Below are positions 34,545 through 44,600 of a stretch of DNA of 64,000 nt, in pieces; position 1 is the first letter of the stretch, and each line of letters starts with the position of its first letter. The position numbers and the translations under genes are program-made. The stretch is taken from positions 148,404 through 212,403 of the forward strand of contig JABSSL010000001.1 in NCBI GenBank assembly GCA_013214355.1, given 5' to 3'. The notes beneath the pieces are model-generated. The model was given only the letters and a program-made list of their open reading frames with translations. It was not told the origin of the DNA and did not search any database. The stretch comes from Saprospiraceae bacterium (GTDB lineage: Bacteria > Bacteroidota > Bacteroidia > Chitinophagales > Saprospiraceae).

Positions 34545-36029
34545 ATGAACACCGCAAACCCGAAACCTCTCGAATCCAAATCCATCGCCGTTCTTCCCTT
34601 TGTCAACCGCAGTCCTGATCCAGACAATGAATACTTCAGCGATGGTATTACCGAAGAGATCATCAATGCCCTGACTAAAATCCAATCCCTGAAAGTCATT
34701 GCACGTACTTCTGTTTTTGCCTTTAAGAATAAGAATATTGATGTACGACAAATTGGGCGTCAACTTGGCGTCAACACTATTCTAGAAGGTAGTGTGAGAA
34801 AGGCTGCATCTAAAGTTCGTATTACAGCTCAACTGGTCAGGACAAGCGATGGGCTTCATTTATGGTCCAAAAGATTTGATCGCCAACTGGAAGACATCTT
34901 TGAGTTGCAGGACGAGATTAGCCTGCTTATTGCGGATCAGATCCGAGAAAACTTTGGCCATTTTGACTTGCAAGAACATTTGGTGCAAGCGCCCACCCAA
35001 AACATTACCGCTTATAATTTATACCTAAAAGGTCGCTTCCATCAATTGCGCTGGAATGCGGAAGACCTGAAATTGGCTACGGTCTATTACGAGCAGAGCT
35101 TGAGTGCGGATCCCCAGTTCGCCCTACCCTATTTTGGAGCCGGGCTCACCTATGGGATATTGGCTTCTTGGGCTTTCATGCCTTATGAAGAAGGCATAAA
35201 GAAAGCCGTTCAACTATTAAATCGGGGGCAAGAGATCAATCAGGAGAATCATCTCAACTACTTCGCACAGGCCACCATCAGCCTTTGGGGACGCTGGGAC
35301 TTTCGCATGGCCCACCAACAGCTGACTAAAGCAATCGAATTGAATCCCTCCTTTACAGATGCACAAGAGGGCTTAGCGGAACTGTACACTGCCATTGGTG
35401 AGTTTGATAAAGCTATGAACCTCACCAAACAAATCCTCAATCTCAATCCGCTCTCCCCGAATCATCACTACACCAAGGGGAATATCTATTACCTAAGGGG
35501 ACAATATGATAGAGCCATTGAAGCTATGAATGGGGCCCTACAAATTGACCCCGATTTTGCACTGGCCCTAGAGGTGAAAGCGGCTTGTTATATATTGAAA
35601 GGGGACTACCCTTTGCTGGATGGTTTTTTACAAACACATAATCAAATACAGCTGCCGCACTATTGTAGAGCACTTTTTAAACTCATTCATAAAGCTGAGC
35701 AAATTGCTATCGACCTTTCAGCTATCCAATCTAGCATAGCTAGTCAAAACCAGCATGAGGCACCGGCTAGCCTGATCGCTTGGCACTTGTATCTACAGGT
35801 ATATTTAGGTCATAGACAAGCAGCCCTGGATGTACTGGAAGCCGGTATTGGAAAGAGGCTCGGACAACTAATCAATTTTCAGTTTGATCCCTTCCTAAGA
35901 CCATTGGAGTCAGAGGCGAAATATCAGGCTTTACTAGCTGAAAACTTTGCTAAAAATCGCCTTCCATCACCTACTACTAAATCTGAAAATATATCACAGG
36001 AGGAGCAATCACGCGAACTATTGACATAG
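34545..36029 (+). CDS. TolB-like N-terminal/TPR regulator, separated from its HTH by an in-frame TAG
   Basis: The 494-residue product starts with a TolB/FlgO-like domain (SIAVLPFVNRSPDPDNEYFSDGITEEI, LGVNTILEGSVRK, LVRTSDGLHLWSKRFDR) followed at about residues 145-430 by TPR units (AYNLYLKGRFHQL, GDYPLLDGF). In Bacteroidota this architecture usually continues into a C-terminal AraC helix-turn-helix on the same chain. Here TAG at 36027-36029 stops it, and the HTH follows in the same frame after six codons. The TAG could derive from CAG by one C-to-T change. It may be a nonsense mutation, a two-gene arrangement or a readthrough site. Confidence 0.85.
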   Translation: MNTANPKPLESKSIAVLPFVNRSPDPDNEYFSDGITEEIINALTKIQSLKVIARTSVFAFKNKNIDVRQIGRQLGVNTILEGSVRKAASKVRITAQLVRTSDGLHLWSKRFDRQLEDIFELQDEISLLIADQIRENFGHFDLQEHLVQAPTQNITAYNLYLKGRFHQLRWNAEDLKLATVYYEQSLSADPQFALPYFGAGLTYGILASWAFMPYEEGIKKAVQLLNRGQEINQENHLNYFAQATISLWGRWDFRMAHQQLTKAIELNPSFTDAQEGLAELYTAIGEFDKAMNLTKQILNLNPLSPNHHYTKGNIYYLRGQYDRAIEAMNGALQIDPDFALALEVKAACYILKGDYPLLDGFLQTHNQIQLPHYCRALFKLIHKAEQIAIDLSAIQSSIASQNQHEAPASLIAWHLYLQVYLGHRQAALDVLEAGIGKRLGQLINFQFDPFLRPLESEAKYQALLAENFAKNRLPSPTTKSENISQEEQSRELLT

Positions 36030-36047
36030 CAAGAGGTAGAAGTATAC

Positions 36048-36374
36048 ATGAACCGATTATCGGACGTATTGGAATCGAATGAAGCTTTTCTTGATCCTGA
36101 CCTCAGTTTAAAGGGCTTAGCCGACCAGCTGGATCTTCATCCCAATAAACTCTCTTGGTTAATCAATGAGCAGCTAGAGCAAAACTTCAATGAATACATC
36201 AATGGTTTTAGACTAGAAGCCTTTAAACAGAAGGCGCTACTCCCTGCTAATGCTCATTTAACCTTATTGGCCCTAGCCTATGAAAGCGGTTTCAATTCGA
36301 AGACGGTTTTCAACACTTATTTTAAGAAGAAGATGGAAATGACACCGAGAGCATGGGTCAAATCTCAGTCTTAG
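36048..36374 (+). CDS. AraC-type helix-turn-helix domain, probable detached C-terminus of the upstream TPR regulator
   Basis: The 108-residue reading frame from ATG 36048 is a full AraC HTH: DPDLSLKGLADQLDLHPNKLSWLINEQL (first HTH), FNEYINGFRLEAFKQKAL and LTLLALAYESGFNSKTVFNTYFKKKMEMTPRAWVK (second HTH). It is in frame with the gene ending at 36029, separated only by TAG plus QEVEVY. Alone it is a DNA-binding domain lacking a sensor. An RBS before ATG 36048 is not convincing (GAGGTAGAAG lies 6-15 bp upstream), but reinitiation is possible. Confidence 0.75.
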   Translation: MNRLSDVLESNEAFLDPDLSLKGLADQLDLHPNKLSWLINEQLEQNFNEYINGFRLEAFKQKALLPANAHLTLLALAYESGFNSKTVFNTYFKKKMEMTPRAWVKSQS

Positions 36375-36395
36375 GTGAGCCAGGGGAAGGTTAGG

Positions 36396-36423
36396 TCAAG
36401 GGCTACCAAGAAGCAGCCCTTGA
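36396..36423. terminator. Bidirectional terminator hairpin
   Basis: TCAAGGGCT (36396-36404) and AGCCCTTGA (36415-36423) form a perfect 9-bp stem with a 10-nt loop. It is placed between the convergent AraC HTH gene and the carbonic anhydrase gene. There is no long U-run on either side. Confidence 0.7.
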
Positions 36424-36437
36424 TCTGCGTGAGATTT

Positions 36438-37007
36438 CTACAAGAAATCTACAGCTCCCGTATCCAGATTGTAGTAAGCAGGAAGGATCATTAGCTTACC
36501 GGCTTCAACCGCTTTTGTTATGATCGTTGAACGGTTTACTAATTCTGCTGCCGTCAATTCCGCGTTTTTCTTCACCACATCATTTACCGTAGCCCCCTCC
36601 GCAGAAGCAGCGATGGCAGGCGTAATATGCATTAACAAGTGATTCAGATTATAGCCATTATCTCCGCCAGATACGGCAGCCGTCACCGCGCCACAGCTTT
36701 GGTGTCCCAAAACTACAATGACAGGGGTACCAATGTGGGCTACCGCATATTCGATACTAGCGATGGACGAGCTATTGGCCACATTACCCGCTACCCGAAC
36801 TACGAAGATTTCTCCCAAACCAGTATCAAAAGCTAATTCGGGAACTACACGGCTGTCTGCACAGCTAAGAATAATTGCATAGGGCTCTTGGCCACCTGTT
36901 AAGGCCTGGCGGCGCGAACTATCTTGCAATTTTCCATCTTTTTGATCCGCCACAAAACGGGCGTTTCCATCCTTAAGTCTTTGGATTACCTCTTCAATTG
37001 TCAGCAT
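36438..37007 (-). CDS. Beta-class carbonic anhydrase
   Basis: The 189-residue cytoplasmic enzyme interconverts CO2 and bicarbonate. The zinc site is visible as CADSR (Cys and the Asp-Arg dyad) and HQSCG (His and Cys). IFVVRVAGN and SIEYAVAHIGTPVIVVLGH match the beta class. The length is standard for bacterial types. It is monocistronic, convergent with the AraC HTH gene, and its promoter should lie in 37008-37100. Confidence 0.95.
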   Translation of the reverse strand: MLTIEEVIQRLKDGNARFVADQKDGKLQDSSRRQALTGGQEPYAIILSCADSRVVPELAFDTGLGEIFVVRVAGNVANSSSIASIEYAVAHIGTPVIVVLGHQSCGAVTAAVSGGDNGYNLNHLLMHITPAIAASAEGATVNDVVKKNAELTAAELVNRSTIITKAVEAGKLMILPAYYNLDTGAVDFL

Positions 37008-37366
37008 CTTAATTGGAATTTCAAGTTTTAAGTTATTAGTATTAAGTTGTATATAAAGTACCTAGGCTGCGAAAGGCAGATTCACAGCTTTGTTAAATCT
37101 CGATGTCAGAAAACTGGCAGAAGTTAAGCAAAGTTTTGTTTTTTCCCTCTATCCATTCCCTCCTACTGCATCTTTAAGCCCGCTTTTGCCAAAAGTGCGG
37201 AATATCAACTATAGGTTCCAAATAATAATTTCGAACGATTACCCATCCACAGCACTGCATCTTTGTACTGTAATCAAGATCACGGCTCACGACCGCCTGA
37301 TGATTACAGCAATACAACCAGACATTAGGAAATAATTTTACTACAAACCCAATAAAACAATCTATT
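37008..37366. other. Intergenic region upstream of the outer-membrane barrel gene
   Basis: The 359 bp carry divergent promoters for carbonic anhydrase and the barrel protein. A weak -7-like box CATCTTTG lies at 37258-37265 about 100 bp before the ATG at 37367. No ORF with coding character and no strong hairpin are seen. Confidence 0.35.
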
Positions 37367-38038
37367 ATGAAACTTAGTAAAGTCCTATTTACTAGCCTTT
37401 TTGTTCTATCTCTTTTGACCACTGTAAAAGCCCAACAGATGGAAATCGGACTACGAGCTGGGTATAGTCTATTCACCGTTAAAAGTGACCTTTTTGAACT
37501 AGACAACCAGTACACAGGTGGGCTGAACCTGGCAATTCCCGTGACCATTCCATTGAATGAACGTTTTGCTATCCAGCCTGAAATGCAATTCATCCAAAAG
37601 GGAGTAGCGTTCAAATTTGAAGAGGCAGGCATTACAACCAAGACTGCTTTGAAAACAAATTTCTTGGAACTTCCCGTGCTCTTTAAAAGTAACTTCCAGG
37701 TAGGGAAAATGCAGCTGAGTGCGCTAGCAGGCCCCAGTGTAGGCTATGCCCTGAATCGCTTCGTATCTCAGAAAATCGGAGATGGCGATCGAGCAACAGA
37801 AGATGTAGACTTCATCAAGGAGGGTAATGCCAAGGACCAGCGTTGGGATATCGGTTTGGTCGGTGGCGTGGAAGCCTCCTGGCCACTGGGAAATGGAGCT
37901 ATGGTATTTGATGCGCGTTTCAACCTTGACTTGAATGATGATGCTCGGTTTGAAGGAGATAAACCAGCAGGATACAAGAAATCAACCAACAGAGGATTCA
38001 TGTTCTCAGCGGGATATGTGATCCCGATTGGAAAATAA
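37367..38038 (+). CDS. Outer-membrane beta-barrel protein (PorT-like fold)
   Basis: The 223-residue protein has a signal peptide cleaved near KAQQ (residues 22-25), followed by amphipathic strands typical of the 8-stranded OmpW/PorT-like fold: MEIGLRAGYSLFTV, GGLNLAIPVTIPL, FAIQPEMQFIQKGVAFKF, NFLELPVLFKSN, WDIGLVGGVEASW and a C-terminal FMFSAGYVIPIGK. The substrate is unknown. The following hydrolase starts 80 bp after the stop on the same strand. Confidence 0.85.
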   Translation: MKLSKVLFTSLFVLSLLTTVKAQQMEIGLRAGYSLFTVKSDLFELDNQYTGGLNLAIPVTIPLNERFAIQPEMQFIQKGVAFKFEEAGITTKTALKTNFLELPVLFKSNFQVGKMQLSALAGPSVGYALNRFVSQKIGDGDRATEDVDFIKEGNAKDQRWDIGLVGGVEASWPLGNGAMVFDARFNLDLNDDARFEGDKPAGYKKSTNRGFMFSAGYVIPIGK

Positions 38039-38117
38039 ACACAAAACAGCACCGCATCCTGGTAGACTTGCCAAAGTGGACCGGGATGCCTTTTCACCCG
38101 ATCGTAAAGAAACATTC

Positions 38118-38978
38118 ATGCATTCCATCTATCCTTCCCCCATTGCCAAAGAAATCTTTGTGGAATTATATCAAGAAAAGCTAGAGTCCTTAGATTTTGC
38201 TTTTCAAATGAGAATGGTTGAGACTTCTTTTGGGCACACCAATATTATTCTGGCAGGTCGTGAAGAAGCCCCTCCGATGGTGTTGATCCACGCTTGGAAT
38301 GAATGCGCGCCAATGGCATTAGAAGCCTTCAGCAACCTATTAGGTGATTTCAGAATTTATGCCGTTGATGTGTTGGGGCAACCCAATCTAAGTGCCGAAG
38401 TTCGACCCAATATTCACGGTACCAGCTACGGAGAATGGTTATATGAAATCATCTCCCTCTTGAACCTGAGGCAAGTGTACCTAGTCGGTCTATCTTTTGG
38501 TGCATTCATAGGCTGGAAAGCGCTACTACATGATACCCGGCGGATCCACAAGGCCTTTTTCATTAATCCCATGGGCATAATTCCCCCAAATAATTGGAAG
38601 CGATTTATCGGATTGCGGGCACCTATATATCTATTCAAACGCTGGCCTTCAGTCTTACTGCACCGGTGGTATTTTCGAGGAATGTACAGCAGCGACAACA
38701 CCTTTGCAAAACGCTGGGCTTACAACCTGCTGTCCTATTTCAATTGGGATCTAGAAATGATTCCAGCCATCAGTAAAGCACAAGCGCAATTAGTACAGGT
38801 CCCCATTTACACAGTCGGAGCAGCTTTAGACATACTGGGCCCTGGCAGGCATATACTTGTCCGTTCAGAACATCTTTTCCCTTCTTTCGCAGAAGGTTTA
38901 TTATTAAAAACCAACAGGCACTTCCCCAGTATAGCGGGCTACCATCAAATTATATCCTTTATCAAAGAACACCAATAA
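38118..38978 (+). CDS. Alpha/beta hydrolase
   Basis: ATG 38118 (MHSIYPSPIAKEIFVELYQEKL) is chosen; the frame is open back to 38028 but would overlap the barrel gene. The 286-residue cytoplasmic protein has the hydrolase order: APPMVLIHAWNECAPMA (oxyanion), YLVGLSFGAFIGWKAL (nucleophile elbow GLSFG), VPIYTVGAALDILGP (acid strand) and a C-terminal HFPSIAGYHQI. The nucleophile motif is G-L-S-F-G. The natural substrate is not known. It is first of four plus-strand genes, the last two joined by ATGA overlaps. Confidence 0.85.
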   Translation: MHSIYPSPIAKEIFVELYQEKLESLDFAFQMRMVETSFGHTNIILAGREEAPPMVLIHAWNECAPMALEAFSNLLGDFRIYAVDVLGQPNLSAEVRPNIHGTSYGEWLYEIISLLNLRQVYLVGLSFGAFIGWKALLHDTRRIHKAFFINPMGIIPPNNWKRFIGLRAPIYLFKRWPSVLLHRWYFRGMYSSDNTFAKRWAYNLLSYFNWDLEMIPAISKAQAQLVQVPIYTVGAALDILGPGRHILVRSEHLFPSFAEGLLLKTNRHFPSIAGYHQIISFIKEHQ

Positions 38979-39012
38979 ACACCTTCACCTAAACCCTCAA
39001 AGCTTGATCGTC

Positions 39013-39570
39013 ATGAAGATACTTGCAATATCCGGCACCAATAGCTGCTACTCGATCAACGAGCAGTTGTTAATCTATCTCAGTAAGCAGGTAAAGCAAT
39101 TGTCTGTGGAGTTAGTCCCTTACACCACTTTCAATTTGCCCATTTACAGCATTGATATGGAGCAATTTGTAGGTATCCCCGACAGTGTTCAATTCTTCGC
39201 CCAGCAGCTACGAGCTGGTGATGGACTTATCTTGTCAATACCTGAACACAACGGCAACGTCACAGCCTATTTCAAAAATCTGATCGATTGGTTATCCAGA
39301 ACGGACCATCAGTTCTTACGTCATACAAAAATATTCTTACTCATTACTTCCAACCAATTAGTAGGAAGCAGGCAGGTTCTACAGATTATGAACGATTGTA
39401 TCCCTTCATTTGGAGGAGAAATCACAGCTCAATTATCGTTAGGCGGTTTTCAACATGCATTCGCCGACGGAGTTATGCTCGATCCCAAGATAGAAACGGC
39501 TTTGCAGACACAGCTTTGGCAATTTATCCAATCTCTTTCTGATCATAATCAACTAATACAAGCCTCATGA
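39013..39570 (+). CDS. NAD(P)H-dependent FMN reductase-like flavoprotein
   Basis: ATG 39013 begins the flavodoxin fold (MKILAISGTNSCYSINEQLL). The 185-residue protein shows FMN loop SGTNSxxSIN, YTTFNLPIYSID, an AGDGLILSIPEHNGNVTAYFKNLIDWLSR segment typical of the NADPH:FMN/azo-reductase family, and IFLLITSNQLVGSRQVLQ. It likely reduces flavin or quinone using NAD(P)H. It overlaps the next gene by ATGA at 39567-39570, giving translational coupling. Confidence 0.88.
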   Translation: MKILAISGTNSCYSINEQLLIYLSKQVKQLSVELVPYTTFNLPIYSIDMEQFVGIPDSVQFFAQQLRAGDGLILSIPEHNGNVTAYFKNLIDWLSRTDHQFLRHTKIFLLITSNQLVGSRQVLQIMNDCIPSFGGEITAQLSLGGFQHAFADGVMLDPKIETALQTQLWQFIQSLSDHNQLIQAS

Positions 39571-40610
39571 TACAGCATAAAGAAGAGCTACAACAACTGA
39601 CCAAGCGTTGGCTCAATCGGAACAAGCTGACCAACCTTAGCCTCTCTCTTTCCCAAAGAGAGCACCATTGGAATTTTGTTTCCGGGGATTTCCAAACCCA
39701 TCCCTCCTATTTTATAGCCAGTACCACAAAACTATTCATTACAGCTCTATTCCTGCAACTGCAAGCTGAGGGCCGCCTGGATTTAGATGATCGGATAGCA
39801 AAGTACTTGCAGGACAGTATACTCGACCAGCTGCATGTGTGGAAAGGCAAAGACTATAGTCGTGAGATTAGTATCAAGCACCTACTCAGTCAAACTTCCG
39901 GCCTCGCCGATTATTTCGAGCAAGCGCCAAAAGGACAAGAGAGCTTTCGCGACCAGTTAATGGCGGGAAAGGATCGTGCCTGGAAACTATCTGACGTCCT
40001 CGAATTGGCTAAATCTAAAGGTGCTCAGTTCCCCCCCGCATACCGCAGGAAAGCACTATACAGTGACACCAATTTCCAACTCTTGGGTCACTTGCTTGAG
40101 ATCATCCTTGACAAAGACCTGAGCACAATTATAGCAGAACGCATTTCGCACTCGCTAGAAATGGAGCAGACCTTTCTTTTCGAAGATCCTAACAACAAGA
40201 CCCCGGCACCCCTACAGTATAAGGGGCTTCCTCTAAAGATCCCTCAGGCCATGGCTAGCTTTGGCCCTGATGGCGGAATCGTCTCCACTTCAGAAGATAT
40301 GATGCGATTTATCAAAGCCTTCTTTGGTGGACAGCTCTTCCCCCTTAATTACATCAATACCATCCAGGACTGGCGTAAGATATTTTTTCCCTTGCAATAC
40401 GGAATTGGATTGATGCGGTTTCGTCTGCCACGCATCTTCACCCCATTCTCACCTAGTCCAGAATGGATTGGGCATTCAGGGGTTTCTGGGGCCTTCGCAT
40501 TCTATTGCCCGCAAAAAGACCTGTACCTGACGGGAACTGTAAATGAAATTCATCCATCAAGCTTGCCCTTCCAACTGATGGCCAAGCTTACTAATATCAT
40601 TCCATCATGA
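39567..40610 (+). CDS. Serine hydrolase of the beta-lactamase/DD-peptidase fold
   Basis: The 347-residue protein has the class C-like active-site serine motif STTK (in FIASTTKLFITALFLQLQ), the second motif YSDTN (YSDTNFQLLGHLLE), RIAKYLQDS, IKHLLSQTSGLADYF and a C-terminal WIGHSGVSGAFAFYC carrying the HSG triad. No signal peptide is seen, so it is cytoplasmic, and an esterase or peptidase role is more likely than antibiotic resistance. It is coupled by ATGA to genes on both sides. Confidence 0.9.
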   Translation: MIQHKEELQQLTKRWLNRNKLTNLSLSLSQREHHWNFVSGDFQTHPSYFIASTTKLFITALFLQLQAEGRLDLDDRIAKYLQDSILDQLHVWKGKDYSREISIKHLLSQTSGLADYFEQAPKGQESFRDQLMAGKDRAWKLSDVLELAKSKGAQFPPAYRRKALYSDTNFQLLGHLLEIILDKDLSTIIAERISHSLEMEQTFLFEDPNNKTPAPLQYKGLPLKIPQAMASFGPDGGIVSTSEDMMRFIKAFFGGQLFPLNYINTIQDWRKIFFPLQYGIGLMRFRLPRIFTPFSPSPEWIGHSGVSGAFAFYCPQKDLYLTGTVNEIHPSSLPFQLMAKLTNIIPS

Positions 40611-41473
40611 AAGTATTACTAGCAGGAGCAACGGGTTACCTAGGCAGCCATATTGCCAAAGCCATGCTCAACAAAAAAATGGATTTTAAAGCTATTGCCC
40701 GCAACCCTCAAAAATTAATAGCTATGGGCATCCCGAAAGAGCAAATCATTGAAGCCCAACTGACAGACAGGGCCAGTCTGAAGGGAATTTGCTCAGGTTT
40801 TGATGCCGTCATCTCAACGGTCGGTATCACTCGTCAAAAAGACGGCTTGAGCTACATGGATGTCGACTATCAAGCCAACAAAAATCTATTAGAGGAAGCG
40901 CTGGAAAGTAAGGTTCAAAAATTTGTCTACGTTTCTGTTTTGCATGGAGCGGCCTTGCAACATCTGCAAATCTGTGCAGCCAAAGAGCGGTTTGTCACGG
41001 AGTTGAAAGCCTCTGGTATGCCGTATAGTATCGTTCGCCCCAGCGGTTTCTTTTCCGACATCACCGAATTCTATGAGATGGCTAAGAAAGGAAGAGCCTT
41101 CCTATTTGGAGATGGACAGGTCAAGGTCAACCCAATTCATGGGGCTGACTTAGCACTAGTGTGCCTAGATGCACTCCATGAACCAAACACGTCCATTGAT
41201 GTCGGTGGTCCCGAGGTTTTAACTCACCAAGCTATCGCAGAGGCAGCTTTCAATAGTTTGGATCGTAAAGCCAAGATCACCTATATCCCCAATTGGCTTA
41301 GGAAGATCATACTCCGGATATCCTCTCTATTTCTACCCAAAGCCCAATTTGGTCCGCTTGAATTTTTTCTACACGTAATGGCGATGGATATGTATGCCCC
41401 TGCTTACGGACAACATACCATCCGAGGCTACTTCAATGAACTAAAGCAGACAGAAAAGACACGCCACCGATAA
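40607..41473 (+). CDS. Atypical SDR / NmrA-like NAD(P)-binding protein
   Basis: The 288-residue protein opens with the dinucleotide motif GATGYLGSHIAKAM, then FKAIARNPQKL, a GFDAVISTVGITRQ segment, VQKFVYVSVLHGAA and SIVRPSGFFSDITEF, as in atypical (a5-type) short-chain dehydrogenases and DUF2867-like NAD(P)-binding proteins. The catalytic YxxxK is absent (CAAKERF in that region), so it may be a reductase with altered chemistry or a redox sensor. It is last in the ATGA-coupled operon. Confidence 0.88.
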   Translation: MKVLLAGATGYLGSHIAKAMLNKKMDFKAIARNPQKLIAMGIPKEQIIEAQLTDRASLKGICSGFDAVISTVGITRQKDGLSYMDVDYQANKNLLEEALESKVQKFVYVSVLHGAALQHLQICAAKERFVTELKASGMPYSIVRPSGFFSDITEFYEMAKKGRAFLFGDGQVKVNPIHGADLALVCLDALHEPNTSIDVGGPEVLTHQAIAEAAFNSLDRKAKITYIPNWLRKIILRISSLFLPKAQFGPLEFFLHVMAMDMYAPAYGQHTIRGYFNELKQTEKTRHR

Positions 41474-41632
41474 AGACTGAGGCAACTAAGTGCCTCTCCA
41501 TCATCACATCGAGCTAAACACCGATCAATCAAGCAATACCACCAAGTACTCAATTGACTAGGGAGATCACTAAGAAAGGAAGATGACTACCAAAGAATAA
41601 GCGTAATTTGTTGTAGTGAAAACAAACTACCA

Positions 41633-44600
41633 ATGACCCCCTTTCCCCATCGAAGACTGTTGAGCTGTTTATTCAGCAGCTGCCTGATCGTTCTGAGTCA
41701 AGTCTCTTTAGTAGCCCAGGAGAACACCTTAACCGAAGCCGAAGTCTTGTTAACCTCAGCCCAGATTCACCTGGACTCCCTTGCCTACCAGCTGGCCGCT
41801 CAAGAGGGTATAGAATCGCTAGCCCTTTTTGAGGCCAGTCTGGGAAGTGAGCACTTGCAGACAAGCAGGGCACTTCATTTATTGGGTGAGATAGCGTTTG
41901 GTCAAGGTAATTTTGAGCAAGCCATTGCCCAGTACAATCGGGCCTTAGCTATTCGCAGAAGTCATCCCGAGCAAGGAGATAGTCTCAGCATCCAAACCCT
42001 GATTGGCTTGGGCCTTGCGGCTGAGGGCCAAGGTAATTTGAAGGAGGCGACCACCTATCTCGAGGAAGCCCTAGCTCTGCAAAGAGCTTCCTTGGGAATT
42101 TGGCATCGCCATACCGGTATCATTTATATGCGTTTGGGTGTGATAGAGGATTTAAGTGGGAACTATGAGGAGGCTTTGGATTGGCACTTTCAAGCGGTAG
42201 AGGTGTTTGACGAGGTTTTAGATGCTACAGCTTATGAGTGGGCTACGCTCTACAGTTGTATCGGCATCGTCTATGATTTCATGGGAGACCTGAACCTCGC
42301 CTTGGATTATCAACACAAAGCACTTGATATTTTACAATACTTCCCTGAAAAAAAACATCAAACTGCAAATTGCTATAACAATATTGGAATCCTGCATCGG
42401 CTAAAGGGCGATTACATCAAGGCGCTAAAGTATCAAGAGCAGGCCATGAAGATCCGTTTGAGCATCTATGGCAAACAACATCCAAACGTCGGTGCGTCCT
42501 TTGCCAATATGGGGGTTCTTCACCGATACATGGGAGAGTTTGACGAGGCACTGGAATATTTCCACCAGTCCATACAGGTACGAAAGGCAGTTTTTGGAGA
42601 AAAGCACCGAAGAGTTGCCAGTTCTTATGACAACATTGCCAGTATCTACAAGGAACGCGGGGATCTTGACAATGCCCTTTGGCATGCTCATAAGGCCTTA
42701 GAAATCAGAGCATCCATCTGGCAAGACCAACATCCTGATCTAGCTGTTTCTTATCAAAACCTCAGTTCTCTTTACAACCTCCGGGAAGAACATGCTACCG
42801 CCTTTGCATACCTGCAGAAAGCAGAGCAAATGTGGCGCGATATCTACGGCAATGAACATCATACTACTGCTACCGTTCTCGATAGCAAAGGCAAGATGTA
42901 CAGAAACATTGAGCAGCTGAACCAGGCGCTACCTTTCCTAAGGCAAGCCCTCCAGTTGCGTCTAAAGATTTTTGGGCAGCATCATCCAGCCACCGCTGAT
43001 TCCTATGCCACTTTAGGAGGGCTATTCAACAGCTTAGAGCAGACAGATAGTGCAAAGTATCATCTGCAACAAGCAATATCGATTCGCCTTTATCTACAAG
43101 AGAGAGATCACTTCCAGCTCATGAATCACTACTACCAAATGAGCGAAATCTCTTACCAAGAGGAGGATTATCTTTTGGCCGCAGAATGGGCTGACAAAGC
43201 CTTACAAAAGTTAGATCAGGTCCGCTGCCGATATTTATCCTCGGGGACCAAGCAGGTGCATCTATCTCAGCATTATCACATCTTTGAGCATGCCATTAAA
43301 ACTTACCTTAAGCTAGCTGAATTATGCCCAAATGAGGGTTATGATCAAATGGCTTTCCGTTTTGCGGAAAAGGCTAAAAGCAATCTACTGCTCGAGTCTT
43401 TCAAAAATGTACAGGCTAGAACTATTGCTGGTATACCCGATGAGCTCATACAGCAGGAATATGATCTGGGTATCGAACTTTCCTACTATCAGCAAAAACG
43501 CTTTCAGGAAAGCAATCGCCCGCAGCCTAGCGACCTCCTCCTGGCTCAATACAATGACGAGATTTTCAGGCTCAGGAATGAACGAGAGAACTTGGTCCGA
43601 CAATTTGAAACTACCTATCCCGATTATTATCGCCTAAAGTACGATGATCAGGTAGTCGGCGTCACAGACATCCAAAAACACTTGCAAGCGCATCAAAGTC
43701 TGATTGAATACTTCGTTGGAGATAACAACATCTACGTATTCCTGATTTCTCCAGACCGTTATCGCATCTTCCAAATCGAGAAGAGCTTCTCCCTACAAAC
43801 GCTCATCGAAGACCTTAGGCAAGGTGTCACCGCCTACCATCAATCCGGGCAGAAAAGCGAAGAACACTATGATCAACGTAATCTGCAATTGATTGAGAAT
43901 GCACATTGTCTGTACCAAGTACTCATTCAACCACTCGGTCCTTTGAGCGAAGAACTTCTAATCGTACCAGACGGCGTATTGGGGCATCTCCCCTTTGAAT
44001 TGCTACTAAAAGAAATACCCGAGGAAGCCCACCGGTTTACCACGCACCAGTACTTGATTCAGGATCATACGATTGGCTATAACTTTTCAGCTACCCTATG
44101 GCAACTGATGCGGGAAAAGACTCACAATAGCAACGGATTGCTTAGTATGGCCCCCAGTTTCCCAGCTTCCTCTGTGAGCATTAAATCAGAGGTGGGACAG
44201 CGGCGATTGGGGCCCTTATCACATAACTCTACAGAGGTAAAAGCCATACAATCTCTGTTTGGCGGAAAGACCTTAAACGGAGAAGAGGCTACCTTGGATC
44301 AATTTCAGGCGTTTGCACCTACCTACCAATTTCTGCATTTAGCTACGCATGCCCAGTTAGAAGACCGGGATATCAACTACTCTTTCCTAGCATTTACCCC
44401 ATCGATTGATAGCAGTCAATCCGATAAACTCTTCATCAGGGATTTGTACAACTTACGGCTTGCTTGCGATATGGTAGTGCTAAGTGCTTGTGAAACTGGA
44501 GCGGGGAAATGGCAAAGTGGCGAGGGCATCGTCAGTTTGGCTAGAGGGTTTGCTTATGCAGGTGCGAAGAGCATTATCACCTCTTTATGGTCAGCAAACG

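Noticed and set aside
39567-40610. Beta-lactamase resistance gene
   Set aside because: No signal peptide, and it sits in a housekeeping-type enzyme operon; the fold also serves esterases and peptidases.
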